From the NCBI RefSeq assembly GCF_003254565.1, contig NZ_QJRI01000172.1, positions 144,147-208,146 on the forward strand: a stretch of DNA of 64,000 bases, written 5' to 3'. Source of the DNA: Flavobacterium nitrogenifigens (GTDB lineage Bacteria; Bacteroidota; Bacteroidia; Flavobacteriales; Flavobacteriaceae). A program made the position numbers and the translations under genes. Positions 50,840-59,996 of this stretch are shown piece by piece; positions within the stretch are counted from its first letter, which is position 1; every line of letters starts with the position of its first letter. The notes beneath the pieces were generated by a model. That model had not been told where the DNA came from and made no database searches. It saw nothing but the letters and a program-made list of their open reading frames with translations.

Positions 50840-52354
50840 ATGAAAAAAGTACTTTTATTAATGTCTGTGGTTGGTATGATGGTTTCGTGCAGCCAGGACA
50901 TTACAGATATGAATGTTGATCCGAAAAGACCAACAACAACCAAAGCGGAATATTTGTTTACAAATGCAGAGAAAAAATTAGTCGATCAAATGGTTAGTAC
51001 TAGTGTGAATAATAATGTTTTTAGATTATTTGCACAGCAATGGACAGAGACCACTTATCCTGATGAAAGCCAATATAACATTACAAACAGAAAAATTCCT
51101 GATACGCACTTTTTGGTTTTGTACAGAGACGTTCTTGCTGATTTTCACGATTCAAGAGTTATGATTGAAGCAACAACTCCTGCAACTCCTGCTGACGAAG
51201 CAGTTAAGCAGAATAAATTAGCGCTTATCGATATTTTAGAAGCTTATGCTTACAGTGTATTGGTAGATACTTTTGGAAATGTTCCTTATTCGCAAGCAAT
51301 TGATATTAACAAATATCCTTTGCCAGCTTATGATGATGCAAAAACAATCTATAAAGATCTTATTAAAAGATTAAATGCAGACGTTGCGATATTAAAAACA
51401 AACAGTACAGCTGCTAACTTTGGTGCGGCAGATATTATTTATCAAGGTAACGCTGCAAGTACTGCAAAATGGGCAAAATTTGCTAATTCGTTGATAATTA
51501 GAATGGCAGTTAATATGTCTGATATCGATCCGGCTTATGCAACTACACAAGTTCAGGGAGCTCTTGCTTCTGGTGCTTTGGCTGGTAATAATGACAATAC
51601 AAAATTGACTTATTTGACTACATCAGGAAATCAAAACCCTTTATATGCTGATTTAGTAACTAGCCAGAGATTTGATTTTATTCCTGCTGAGCCTTTTGTT
51701 TCTGCTATGGATGCTATTGTTCCTGGCGGAGATCCAAGGATGCCTAAATTTTTTACGAATCTAACTTCTCCAGCTCCAGTTATTCCTGCAGGAAGAACAT
51801 TTGTTGGTGGAACGTATGGTGCAGGAAACGTTTATACATCTTATTCGCAAATAACGTCAACATTAAACAATCCAGTTTTTCCTGGGACTATCTTTGATTT
51901 CGCTGAGTTGAATTTCCTATTAGCAGAAGCTGCAGAGAAAAATTTAATTCCAGGTGGTTCTGCTCAAGCAAAAACATATTATGAAGCGGGTATTAAAGCT
52001 TCTATGGCAGACTGGGGAGTGACTGATGCTGCTGCTATTGATGCTTATATTGCAAGTCCAAAAGTAGATTATAGTAATCCTTTAAGTGGTGCAACATATA
52101 AAGAAAAAATTGGTACTCAAGCATGGTTTGCTCTTTACAACAGAGGATACGAGGCATGGACTTCTTACAGAAGATTAGATTTCCCTGTATTAAAAGCGCC
52201 TCAAGCAGCTATAAACAAGCTTATTTTTACTGTACCAGTTAGATATACCTATCCAGCTGCAGAAGCAAATATTAACAAAGCAAATTATACTAAAGCTTCT
52301 GCTGATATTGGTGGAGATTTATTAAATACTAAATTGTTCTGGGATAAGTTCTAA
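50840..52354 (+). CDS. SusD/RagB family substrate-binding lipoprotein
   Basis: A 504-aa outer-leaflet lipoprotein (lipobox MMVSC, C17) that closes over the SusC barrel and binds the ligand. It belongs by its features (NVDPKRPTTTKAEYLFTNAE, FAQQWTETTYPDES, DILEAYAYSVLVDTFGNVPY) to the SusD-like_2 group, helical with TPR-like elements. The C-terminal half holds EAGIKASMADWGV and WFALYNRGYEAWTSYRRLDF, typical blocks. It is located 3 nt behind SusC, so they form one operon that ends at a terminator. Isolated SusCD pairs of this type often import peptides or small glycans, but the substrate is unknown. Confidence 0.92.
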   Translation: MKKVLLLMSVVGMMVSCSQDITDMNVDPKRPTTTKAEYLFTNAEKKLVDQMVSTSVNNNVFRLFAQQWTETTYPDESQYNITNRKIPDTHFLVLYRDVLADFHDSRVMIEATTPATPADEAVKQNKLALIDILEAYAYSVLVDTFGNVPYSQAIDINKYPLPAYDDAKTIYKDLIKRLNADVAILKTNSTAANFGAADIIYQGNAASTAKWAKFANSLIIRMAVNMSDIDPAYATTQVQGALASGALAGNNDNTKLTYLTTSGNQNPLYADLVTSQRFDFIPAEPFVSAMDAIVPGGDPRMPKFFTNLTSPAPVIPAGRTFVGGTYGAGNVYTSYSQITSTLNNPVFPGTIFDFAELNFLLAEAAEKNLIPGGSAQAKTYYEAGIKASMADWGVTDAAAIDAYIASPKVDYSNPLSGATYKEKIGTQAWFALYNRGYEAWTSYRRLDFPVLKAPQAAINKLIFTVPVRYTYPAAEANINKANYTKASADIGGDLLNTKLFWDKF

Positions 52355-52454
52355 TCTTTAGAATATAATATACATCAATTAAGTTGATGATTCAAAGTAA
52401 ATTATACCCATTTTGGGAATAAGGAAAATAAATATTTTGATTTTTTTTTGGGAG

Positions 52455-52483
52455 CCCCGTATACTTTTGTATACGGGGTTTTC
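52455..52483. terminator. Terminator after the SusCD operon
   Basis: CCCCGTATAC (52455-52464) pairs with GTATACGGGG (52469-52478), loop TTTT, then TTTTCGTTTT. Confidence 0.88.
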
Positions 52484-52604
52484 GTTTTCAAAAGACCAGA
52501 ACATTTCTAGCCTCATATTATATATTATGTTTTTTCGTTTATACGTTTTTATCTTACCTTTGCTTCGCAAATTTTGTCAAAATAAATTTATATAAAGCCA
52601 TCAA

Positions 52605-54590
52605 ATGAGAATATTCATTTTTCTATATCTATTAGTTGTTCCAACTTTATTGTTTTCGCAAGAAAAAAAAACTGCTCCTAAAAATAATTTAGATATGAAT
52701 ACGGAATATTCAAGCATAACGGATACCGTAAAAAAGAAAAAACAGAAAATAGCGACGATAGATCAGTATAGAATTGTGACATTAGAACATGATACCATTT
52801 ATGCAGATACTTCGCTGACTATTAAAAGTGCTTATAGACAAAATCATCTTAGAAAAGATCTTTTTGGATTTCAGGAGTTATCTAATATTGGACAGCCATT
52901 AAATACACTGCAATATAGCTTGACGAGTTTTTCTCCTTATCCAGAAATTGGTTTTAATGGGAAGCATTCTCTTTATATGCAGGCAGATCAAATTAGATAT
53001 TATTCTGTTGCAACACCTTTTACAGAATTGTTTTTTAATACCACTATAAAAAAAGGACAGAATGTAGATTCTTTTATTACATTAAATGCTTCTAAAAATC
53101 TTAATTTTTCTATTGCTTACAAAGGGTTAAGATCTGAAGGAGATTATAATAACCAATTGGTTAGTGCTGGAAATTTAAGAATTACAACCAGTTATGCTAC
53201 AACCAATAAACGCTACGCAATAAACGTTCATTTTACGAATCAGGATATATTGAATGAGGAAAATGGAGGTATTACAAACGATGCGGATTTTGAAAGTGAT
53301 AATAAAGATTATAAAAACCGACAAAGATTGCAGGTTTATTTGACCGATGCAGAATCATTTTTAAAAGGGCGAAGATTGTTTTTTGATCATGCTTTTAGAG
53401 TAAACCCAACTGATGGAAGTAATAATTTGTACATAACGCATCAGTTTAATTATGAATATAAAGATTATGAATATAAACAACCAACTGTAATCTCAACTAT
53501 AACGGCCAACGATGGATCTACTAAGCGTATACAGCGATTTGGAGAATCTTACGTGGCAGGTAGTATTAATGATCAGACTAAATATGAAAGACTATATAAT
53601 AAGGTAGGGGCGGCCTATGAGAATTCTCTATTAGGTAAGTTTATATTTTTTATAGACGATTATAGATCCAATTATAAATACAATAGAATTATTGTTAATG
53701 CTGACGGAAGTGCAGTTCCAGACAATTTGTTTTTGCAGTTTAATAATTTCGGTGCTCAGTATGAATATCAGAAAAATAAATGGAATGGTCGATTTTTATA
53801 TTCAAGATCAATAACCAATGAATCGCTTTCAGATTTGGATGCTAAATTGCGATACGATATGAGCGAAAAAATCAAATTTGATTTCAGATATCGCAACATT
53901 AATAAACTGCCAAATAACAATTATAATTTATATCAAAGTAGCTGGATTTCGTACAATTGGTCGAATAATTTTAAAAACGAAAAAATCAATTCGTTAAGTG
54001 CAGAAATTACAACTCCTTGGTTAACAGGGCAAGTTCAGTATACAGTACTAAAAGACCATTTGTATTTTACTGATATGGCTACGGATGCTGAAAAAGCTGT
54101 AAGTGCGCAGATTGTTAAGCCAATGCAGTATGGAAATGCCATTAATTATTTAGAAATAAAAGCGAGCCGAGAATTTAAATTTGGGCCTTTTGCTCTAGAT
54201 AATACACTTTTATATCAGAAAGTAGATCAGTCTGATTTAATTTTAAATGTACCTGATTTTGTAACTAGAAATACATTCTATTATTCAAATCATTTCTTTA
54301 AAAAAGCATTGTTTATGCAAACAGGGCTTGTGTTTAATTATATGACAAAATATTACGGAGATGATTATAACCCTGTAATTGCAGAATTTTTTGTACAGCA
54401 GGATAAAAAAATCGGTGGTTTTGCAACATTCGATTTCTTTGTAAATGCCAGAATACGCCAGACTCGTTTTTATTTAAAAGCGGAACATTTTAATGCTTTA
54501 TTTTCACAAAGCAACTATTATGCGGCGCCTCATAATCCGTATCGTGATTTTGTGTTGCGTTTTGGTCTGGTTTGGAATTTCTTCCAATAA
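52605..54590 (+). CDS. Putative porin
   Basis: A 661-aa outer membrane protein. Signal peptide MRIFIFLYLLVVPTLLFS, a polar Lys/Thr-rich linker (about residues 20-60), then a beta-barrel of alternating Tyr/Phe strands (GNLRITTSYATTNKRYAINV, FIFFIDDYRSNYKYNRI, DFVLRFGLVWNFFQ at the end). The length and the start DTIYADTSLTIKSAYRQNHLRKDLFGFQELSNIG (cited in part) match the Bacteroidota 'putative porin' family. The solute is unknown. A TACCTTTG -7 element is at 52555-52562. The barrel ends in an aromatic residue two from the C-terminus, as for BAM substrates. Confidence 0.87.
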   Translation: MRIFIFLYLLVVPTLLFSQEKKTAPKNNLDMNTEYSSITDTVKKKKQKIATIDQYRIVTLEHDTIYADTSLTIKSAYRQNHLRKDLFGFQELSNIGQPLNTLQYSLTSFSPYPEIGFNGKHSLYMQADQIRYYSVATPFTELFFNTTIKKGQNVDSFITLNASKNLNFSIAYKGLRSEGDYNNQLVSAGNLRITTSYATTNKRYAINVHFTNQDILNEENGGITNDADFESDNKDYKNRQRLQVYLTDAESFLKGRRLFFDHAFRVNPTDGSNNLYITHQFNYEYKDYEYKQPTVISTITANDGSTKRIQRFGESYVAGSINDQTKYERLYNKVGAAYENSLLGKFIFFIDDYRSNYKYNRIIVNADGSAVPDNLFLQFNNFGAQYEYQKNKWNGRFLYSRSITNESLSDLDAKLRYDMSEKIKFDFRYRNINKLPNNNYNLYQSSWISYNWSNNFKNEKINSLSAEITTPWLTGQVQYTVLKDHLYFTDMATDAEKAVSAQIVKPMQYGNAINYLEIKASREFKFGPFALDNTLLYQKVDQSDLILNVPDFVTRNTFYYSNHFFKKALFMQTGLVFNYMTKYYGDDYNPVIAEFFVQQDKKIGGFATFDFFVNARIRQTRFYLKAEHFNALFSQSNYYAAPHNPYRDFVLRFGLVWNFFQ

Positions 54591-54638
54591 AAACTGGCTT
54601 ATTTTTTATTTAGAACCACTAATAAAACTTAAATAAAA

Positions 54639-56000
54639 ATGGACTTTTCAAATAACATTTTAGAAACAATTGGTAATACACCATTGGTAAAACTCAACAA
54701 AATTGTTGCTGAAATTGATGCGTTAGTATTGGCAAAAGTCGAAACCTTTAATCCTGGTAATTCTGTAAAAGACAGAATGGCTGTAAAAATGATTGAAGAT
54801 GCAGAGGCAGATGGCCGACTTAAACCTGGAGGAACTATCATTGAAGGAACTTCTGGAAATACGGGAATGGGACTTGCACTTGTGGCAATCGTAAAAGGAT
54901 ACAAATTAATTTGTGTAATCTCAGACAAACAGTCAAAAGAGAAAATGGATATTCTTCGTGCTGTTGGAGCAAAAGTTGTTGTTTGCCCTACAGATGTTGA
55001 ACCTACAGATTCACGTTCTTATTATTCTGTTTCAAAACGTCTGGCAGAAGAAACTCCAAATTCTTGGTATGTAAATCAGTATGATAATATGTCAAATTCG
55101 TTGGCACATTATGAACAAACAGGACCAGAAATATGGAAACAGACAGACGGAAAAATTACACACTTTGTTGTGGGAGTTGGAACAGGAGGAACTATTTCTG
55201 GAGTTGGAAAATACTTGAAAGAGCAAAACCCAAATATCAAAATCTGGGGGATCGATACTTATGGTTCAGTTTTCAAAAAATACCATGAAACAGGAATCTT
55301 CGACGAAAACGAAATTTACTCGTACATAACAGAAGGTATCGGAGAAGATATTTTGCCTAAGAATGTTGATTTTTCTTTAATTGATGGTTTTACAAAAGTA
55401 ACCGATAAAGATGCTGCAGTCTATACTAGAAAGATTGCTCTTGAAGAAGGTATTTTTGTTGGAAACTCTGCAGGGGCTTGTATAAAAGGTTTGTTACAGC
55501 TAAAAGAGCATTTTAAACCAGAAGATGTTGTTGTGGTATTATTTCACGATTCTGGAAGCCGATATGTAGGTAAAATGTTCAATGATGATTGGATGCGCGA
55601 ACGCGGATTCCTGGAAGAAAACGTAACAAAAGCAGAAGACGTTATCAAAGATCATATTGATAAAGAATTGATTGTAGTACGTACAGAAGAATTGGTTTCG
55701 CACGCAATTGAGCGTATGCGTAAATATAAAATTTCGCAGATTCCGGTTGTCGATATCAATGGCTTTGTTGGTTCTGTAGACGAAACAGATTTATTTAGAA
55801 GCTATGTAGCTGATAAAAACGTTGCCGAAAAACCAATTAAAGACGTGATGGGGAAACCTTTCCCGATTGTAAAATTAGGAACGCCAATTGAAGAAGTTTC
55901 AAAACTTTTCAGCAAAGAAAACGATGCTGTTTTGGTAGATTTAGGAAACGGACACCATCATATTATTACTAAATATGATATTATTGGCTCAATAAAATAA
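54639..56000 (+). CDS. PLP-dependent cysteine/cystathionine beta-synthase with CBS pair
   Basis: A 453-aa fold-type II PLP enzyme: cystathionine beta-synthase or cysteine synthase chemistry (beta-replacement on serine or O-acetylserine). The catalytic domain (about residues 1-320) has PLP lysine K44 in NPGNSVKDRM, GTSGNTGMGLA and the glycine loop VGTGGTISGVG. A pair of CBS domains follows (about 335-453, VSHAIERMRKYKISQIPVV and VSKLFSKENDAVLV), the layout of eukaryotic CBS without the haem-binding N-terminus. The CBS pair may sense an adenosyl compound. It starts 48 nt after the porin stop; cotranscription is possible. A terminator-like hairpin follows. Confidence 0.9.
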   Translation: MDFSNNILETIGNTPLVKLNKIVAEIDALVLAKVETFNPGNSVKDRMAVKMIEDAEADGRLKPGGTIIEGTSGNTGMGLALVAIVKGYKLICVISDKQSKEKMDILRAVGAKVVVCPTDVEPTDSRSYYSVSKRLAEETPNSWYVNQYDNMSNSLAHYEQTGPEIWKQTDGKITHFVVGVGTGGTISGVGKYLKEQNPNIKIWGIDTYGSVFKKYHETGIFDENEIYSYITEGIGEDILPKNVDFSLIDGFTKVTDKDAAVYTRKIALEEGIFVGNSAGACIKGLLQLKEHFKPEDVVVVLFHDSGSRYVGKMFNDDWMRERGFLEENVTKAEDVIKDHIDKELIVVRTEELVSHAIERMRKYKISQIPVVDINGFVGSVDETDLFRSYVADKNVAEKPIKDVMGKPFPIVKLGTPIEEVSKLFSKENDAVLVDLGNGHHHIITKYDIIGSIK

Positions 56001-56018
56001 GCCTTTACAAATATTAAT

Positions 56019-56065
56019 AATCCATAAACCTAATTGTTTTACGATAAGGTTTATGGATTTGTCTT
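56019..56065 (+). terminator. Probable terminator after the CBS-domain enzyme
   Basis: AATCCATAAACCT (56019-56031) pairs with AGGTTTATGGATT (56047-56059). The stem is long (13 bp) but the following T-run is interrupted (TGTCTTTT). Confidence 0.65.
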
Positions 56066-56078
56066 TTAAAAACAGAAT

Positions 56079-56561
56079 ATGAATTTTACTGCTATTGATT
56101 TTGAAACTGCAACGGGATATCATCCCTGTTCAGTTGGTATAGTTACAGTTGAGAATGGAATTATCGTAGACGAATATGTCTCTTTAATTAAGCCACCAAA
56201 TAACGAGTACAATCCGTTTACGATTCGTGTTCATGGAATTTATCCAAAAGATACTGTCAATGCAAAATCGTTCTTTCAGATATATCCTGAGATAGAAAGA
56301 AGGCTAAAAAATAGAGTTGTTGTAGCACATAATGAAAGCTTTGATCGGAATGTTTTAATGAAAACAATGTTGCTTCATGGTTTAAATTATGATGATTTGA
56401 ATATCGCCACAAAATGGGAATGCACAGTTAAAATCTACAAAGCAAAAGGCATTAAGCCTACAAAACTAAGCGATTGTTGTCGCGAAATGAAAATTCAGCT
56501 CAATCACCATCAAGCATTGTCAGATGCAAGAGCTTGCGCTAAATTATATATGCTTCGCTAA
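56079..56561 (+). CDS. DEDDh 3'-5' exonuclease
   Basis: A 160-aa exonuclease of the DnaQ/RNase T (DEDDh) superfamily. DFETA holds the first D and E, AHNESFDRNVL the second D, and HHQALSDARACAKL the H and last D. The size and motifs match small stand-alone exonucleases (proofreading-subunit-like) that trim DNA or RNA ends; no partner domain is present. Cytoplasmic. The ATG at 56079 directly starts the catalytic fold (MNFTAIDFETA), so the start is firm. DUF2851 follows 76 nt later. Confidence 0.92.
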   Translation: MNFTAIDFETATGYHPCSVGIVTVENGIIVDEYVSLIKPPNNEYNPFTIRVHGIYPKDTVNAKSFFQIYPEIERRLKNRVVVAHNESFDRNVLMKTMLLHGLNYDDLNIATKWECTVKIYKAKGIKPTKLSDCCREMKIQLNHHQALSDARACAKLYMLR

Positions 56562-56637
56562 AATAATCTTGATAATTTGTAAGAATAATATTAAATTTAT
56601 TTACTTTTAGATTTTGTAACATACTATAAAATCTAAA

Positions 56638-57909
56638 ATGAAAGAAGACTTCCTTCATTATCTTTGGAAATTCAAGAAATTCGACAGTTTGAATTTAGAA
56701 TCTTCTCAAGGTGAGCCAATTACTGTTCTTAAAACGGGCGATTATTTAGAACTTGCTGGGCCTGATTTTTTTAATGCCTATATAGAAATCGGAAATCAAA
56801 AGTGGGCAGGTAATGTAGAGATCCATTTAAAATCCTCAGATTGGTATTTGCATAACCATGAAAAAGATCCTGCTTATAAAAATGTCATTCTTCATGTAGT
56901 ATGGGAGAATGATACCGCTATTTTTAGAGAAGACAATACAGAAATACCTGTTTTAGTTTTGAAAGATTATATTTCAAAAGAAATAATTGAAAGCTACAAT
57001 GCATTGATTTCTCCGAAAACTTGGGTTTCTTGCGAAAGACAATTAAAAGAAATTGATAGATTTGTTTTTAAAAATTGGCAGGAAAGACTGTTTTTTGAGC
57101 GCTTAGAGCGAAAATCCAAATTTATTTATCAATTATTGGAAGAAACTAATCAAGATTGGGAAGCGGTCTTATTTTGTCTTCTAGCGAAGAATTTTGGGTT
57201 AAATACAAATGGAAATTCCTTTTTGCAGATATCAAAGGCAATTCCGTTTTCGGTGATTAGAAAAGAAAGTTTTGAAGTCGAAAATCTTGAAGCATTGCTT
57301 TTTGGAACTTCAGGATTATTAGAAATAGAGAAAGAAGATGTTTATTATAAAGATTTAAAGTTTCGCTACTTCTATTTGCTGCATAAATATCAAATGGAAA
57401 ATACTTATGTAGATCCTCTTCAGTTTTTTAAACTCCGTCCAGATAATTTCCCTACAATTAGGCTTTCTCAGTTGGTATCGTTATATCATAAACATCAGAA
57501 CTTATTTTCAAAAGTAATTGATTTAAAATCTGTTAACGAAGGATATCGCTTACTAAATGTTTCTGCAAGTCCATATTGGCAAAACCATTATCAATTTGAT
57601 AAAGAAAGCCCAAAGAAAGCTAAAATGCTTTCTAAGTCATTTATAGATTTATTGATTATCAATACTATAATTCCGCTTCAATTTGCTTATTCAAACATAA
57701 GAGGCGAATCAATTGCCGAAGATTTAATTGATTTTATAAATGAAGTTGCTTCTGAGAAAAATACCATCATTGATAAGTTTAATTCATTCGGAATAAAATC
57801 TCAATCTGCATTTGAAAGTCAGTCATTGCTAGAGCTCAAAAATGAATATTGCGAGCGTAAAGCATGTTTAAAATGTGCTCTTGGTTTGGAATTGCTTAAA
57901 AATAATTAG
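56638..57909 (+). CDS. DUF2851 family protein
   Basis: A 423-aa protein of the DUF2851 family, found mainly in Bacteroidota. The start is typical: KEDFLHYLWKFKKFD, then GDYLELAGPDFFNAYIEIGN and WAGNVEIHLKSSDWYLHNHE, where the D-x-E-x-H arrangement suggests a nuclease-like or metal site (inference). The C-terminus has four cysteines in EYCERKACLKCALG, a possible metal or Fe-S site. No signal peptide or membrane segment. The biological role is not known. It is followed by a PspC-like gene 72 nt later. Confidence 0.88.
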   Translation: MKEDFLHYLWKFKKFDSLNLESSQGEPITVLKTGDYLELAGPDFFNAYIEIGNQKWAGNVEIHLKSSDWYLHNHEKDPAYKNVILHVVWENDTAIFREDNTEIPVLVLKDYISKEIIESYNALISPKTWVSCERQLKEIDRFVFKNWQERLFFERLERKSKFIYQLLEETNQDWEAVLFCLLAKNFGLNTNGNSFLQISKAIPFSVIRKESFEVENLEALLFGTSGLLEIEKEDVYYKDLKFRYFYLLHKYQMENTYVDPLQFFKLRPDNFPTIRLSQLVSLYHKHQNLFSKVIDLKSVNEGYRLLNVSASPYWQNHYQFDKESPKKAKMLSKSFIDLLIINTIIPLQFAYSNIRGESIAEDLIDFINEVASEKNTIIDKFNSFGIKSQSAFESQSLLELKNEYCERKACLKCALGLELLKNN

Positions 57910-57981
57910 ATAATTTGTACTTTTGTAATCCTGAGTAGTCAGGAATCTAAAACTCTCAAGTCTTAAATCTAAAATATAGAG

Positions 57982-58209
57982 ATGTCAGCAATTTTAAAAC
58001 TTAAATTCTTTTTTGAAAAATATGGTTTTCATGTTTCTTCAAGACTAGCAGATAAACTCGGAATGCGCGTAACAAGCGTTCGATTGTTTTTTATCTATAT
58101 TTCTTTTGTTACAGCGGGTCTAGGATTTGGGATATATTTAACCCTTGCTTTCTGGATTAGATTGAAAGATCTGATTCGTTCAAAAAGAACATCAGTATTT
58201 GATTTATAA
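57982..58209 (+). CDS. PspC domain small membrane protein
   Basis: A 75-aa protein with the PspC pattern: RLADKLGMRVTSVRLFFIYI, then a membrane helix (about residues 35-55, FFIYISFVTAGLGFGIYLTL). PspC relatives take part in envelope stress signalling in some bacteria, but this short form lacks partner genes of the phage shock type. It sits behind DUF2851, possibly in the same transcript, and ends at a strong terminator. Confidence 0.85.
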   Translation: MSAILKLKFFFEKYGFHVSSRLADKLGMRVTSVRLFFIYISFVTAGLGFGIYLTLAFWIRLKDLIRSKRTSVFDL

Positions 58210-58210
58210 A

Positions 58211-58245
58211 AAAAGCTCCAAATTTTAGTTTGGAGCTTTTTTTAT
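58211..58245. terminator. Bidirectional terminator between PspC and the permease
   Basis: AAAAGCTCCAAA (58211-58222) pairs with TTTGGAGCTTTT (58229-58240), between convergent genes. Confidence 0.92.
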
Positions 58246-58260
58246 GACTAGAATTGAAAA

Positions 58261-59733
58261 TTATTCAACATCCGCATCTGTATTATTAAGTCTAGATCTT
58301 TTCTTGCTATATCCAAAGTATACAATGATACCAAGAATAAGCCATCCGAAAGATAATAACTGTGCATCTTTACTTAAATTGAAGATCAAATAAGAATTGA
58401 TTGCAATTCCTAATACCGCAATAACCGGTAAAGCAGGAACTTTAAATGTTCTGGTTAATCCTGGTTGTTTTACTCTTAAAATCCAAACAGCAATACAAAC
58501 CATTGTAAAGGCAAACAAAGTACCAAAACTTGTCATATCGGCCAATTTGTTGATTGGTGTAAAAGCAGCAACAGTTGCGATAATAGCTCCAAGAATCATT
58601 AAGTTAGTTTTCGGAGTTCCAGAAATAGGATTTACTTTAGAGAAAACTTGTGGAATTAAACCATCTTTAGACATTCCAAGGAAAATTCTAGATTGTCCCA
58701 TGATCATTACCATTAATACTGAAATCAAACCTATAGTTGCTGCAACAGTAATAATAGAGCCAGCCCAGCCTTGTCCTGCAATATCAAATGCATAAGCAAC
58801 AGGAGCTTTGATAGCTTCAGGATATTTCCCTAGTGGATTAAAGTCTTGGTAATTCATCATTCCTGTTAATACTAAAGAAACAAGAATATATAAAGTAGTA
58901 CAGATTAATAAAGAAGCAATGATGGCAAAAGGGACGTCTTTTTTAGGATTAATAGCTTCTCCAGCTTGTGTAGAAACGGCATCAAAACCAACATAGGCAA
59001 AGAAAATTGCTGCAGCTCCAGAGATAATACCTCCAATTCCGTAAGCATTGTGAGTAGTTTCTTTTTCAATGATCTGAGTTGCTTCAGGAATAAATGGGCT
59101 CCAGTTTGCTGTATTAATGAAGAAAAGACCAGCAACAATTACGAAAATAACTGCAGATACTTTAAGGATTACAATAGCGTTATTCGCTTTAGCAGCACTT
59201 TTTGTTCCTTTAATAAGCAATGAAATAACTAAAATAACGATCAAGAAAGCAGGAAGATTCATAGAAAAACCTTCTCCTGTGTAGCTTGCAGGATCTGTAG
59301 TTAACCAATCTGGAAGGTGAATGTGAAATATTTTGAGCAATTTATTAAAGTACCCGGACCAGGAAACTGCTACGGTCATCGATCCCATTGCATATTCGAG
59401 AATTAGTCCCCATCCAATAATCCAGGCAAAAACTTCTCCAATCGTACCGTAAGCATATGCGTAAGCAGATCCTTCAACAGGCAAGATAGAAGCAAATTCA
59501 GAATAGCAAAGAGCCGCAAAAACACACGCAATACCTGCGATGATAAACGAAATTGCTAATGCTGGACCTGCATGATAATAAGCCCCAGTACCTGTAAGTA
59601 CAAAAATTCCACCGCCGATAATGGCACCAACACCAATGGCAGTAAGACTCCATTTACCTAGGACTCTCTTTAAATCACTCTTTTTCATATCGGCCTCAAA
59701 GGCTGATATAGGTTTAACTCTCCAAATTGACAT
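58261..59733 (-). CDS. APC family amino acid permease
   Basis: A 490-aa inner membrane transporter of the amino acid-polyamine-cation family with 12 or more predicted helices; by its features (TAIGVGAIIGGGIFVLTGTG in TM1, FFAYVGFDAVSTQAGEAINP in the TM6 region) it is close to the cationic amino acid transporters (YfnA/CAT type). The substrate is probably an amino acid taken up with protons. The ATG at 59733 is used; a second Met at residue 16 is possible but less likely. A complete promoter TTG-N23-TACATTTG lies on this strand at 59799-59766. Single-gene unit. Confidence 0.92.
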   Translation of the reverse strand: MSIWRVKPISAFEADMKKSDLKRVLGKWSLTAIGVGAIIGGGIFVLTGTGAYYHAGPALAISFIIAGIACVFAALCYSEFASILPVEGSAYAYAYGTIGEVFAWIIGWGLILEYAMGSMTVAVSWSGYFNKLLKIFHIHLPDWLTTDPASYTGEGFSMNLPAFLIVILVISLLIKGTKSAAKANNAIVILKVSAVIFVIVAGLFFINTANWSPFIPEATQIIEKETTHNAYGIGGIISGAAAIFFAYVGFDAVSTQAGEAINPKKDVPFAIIASLLICTTLYILVSLVLTGMMNYQDFNPLGKYPEAIKAPVAYAFDIAGQGWAGSIITVAATIGLISVLMVMIMGQSRIFLGMSKDGLIPQVFSKVNPISGTPKTNLMILGAIIATVAAFTPINKLADMTSFGTLFAFTMVCIAVWILRVKQPGLTRTFKVPALPVIAVLGIAINSYLIFNLSKDAQLLSFGWLILGIIVYFGYSKKRSRLNNTDADVE

Positions 59734-59765
59734 ATAATTTTATTGGTTTATTTGTTATTAAGTGC

Positions 59766-59799
59766 CAAATGTATTGTTTTTTGTAAAAAATAAAAACAA
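59766..59799 (-). promoter_or_regulatory. Promoter TTG-N23-TACATTTG of the permease gene
   Basis: On the minus strand TTG at 59799-59797 and TACATTTG at 59773-59766, spaced 23 nt. Divergent from the HhH gene at 59997. Confidence 0.65.
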
Positions 59800-59996
59800 T
59801 TATCATGTTTTAAGTTATAAAATCTTTGATTTTTTTACAGTACTCGTAAGAAACATTCTTCAAGTATTGATATTCATTAAATTAATTAGGCTTTTGTAAA
59901 AGATTCGATAATTTTTTAAAAGTTACTTTTCTTACTATTTTTCTTAATAAATTTGAAAGATTTTTCTTAATTTAATTTTAAAAAGCACTTTCGGCG

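Noticed and set aside
25764..52354. A single polysaccharide utilisation locus joining the GH30 enzyme and SusCD
   Set aside because: They are about 20 kb apart with unrelated housekeeping genes between them.
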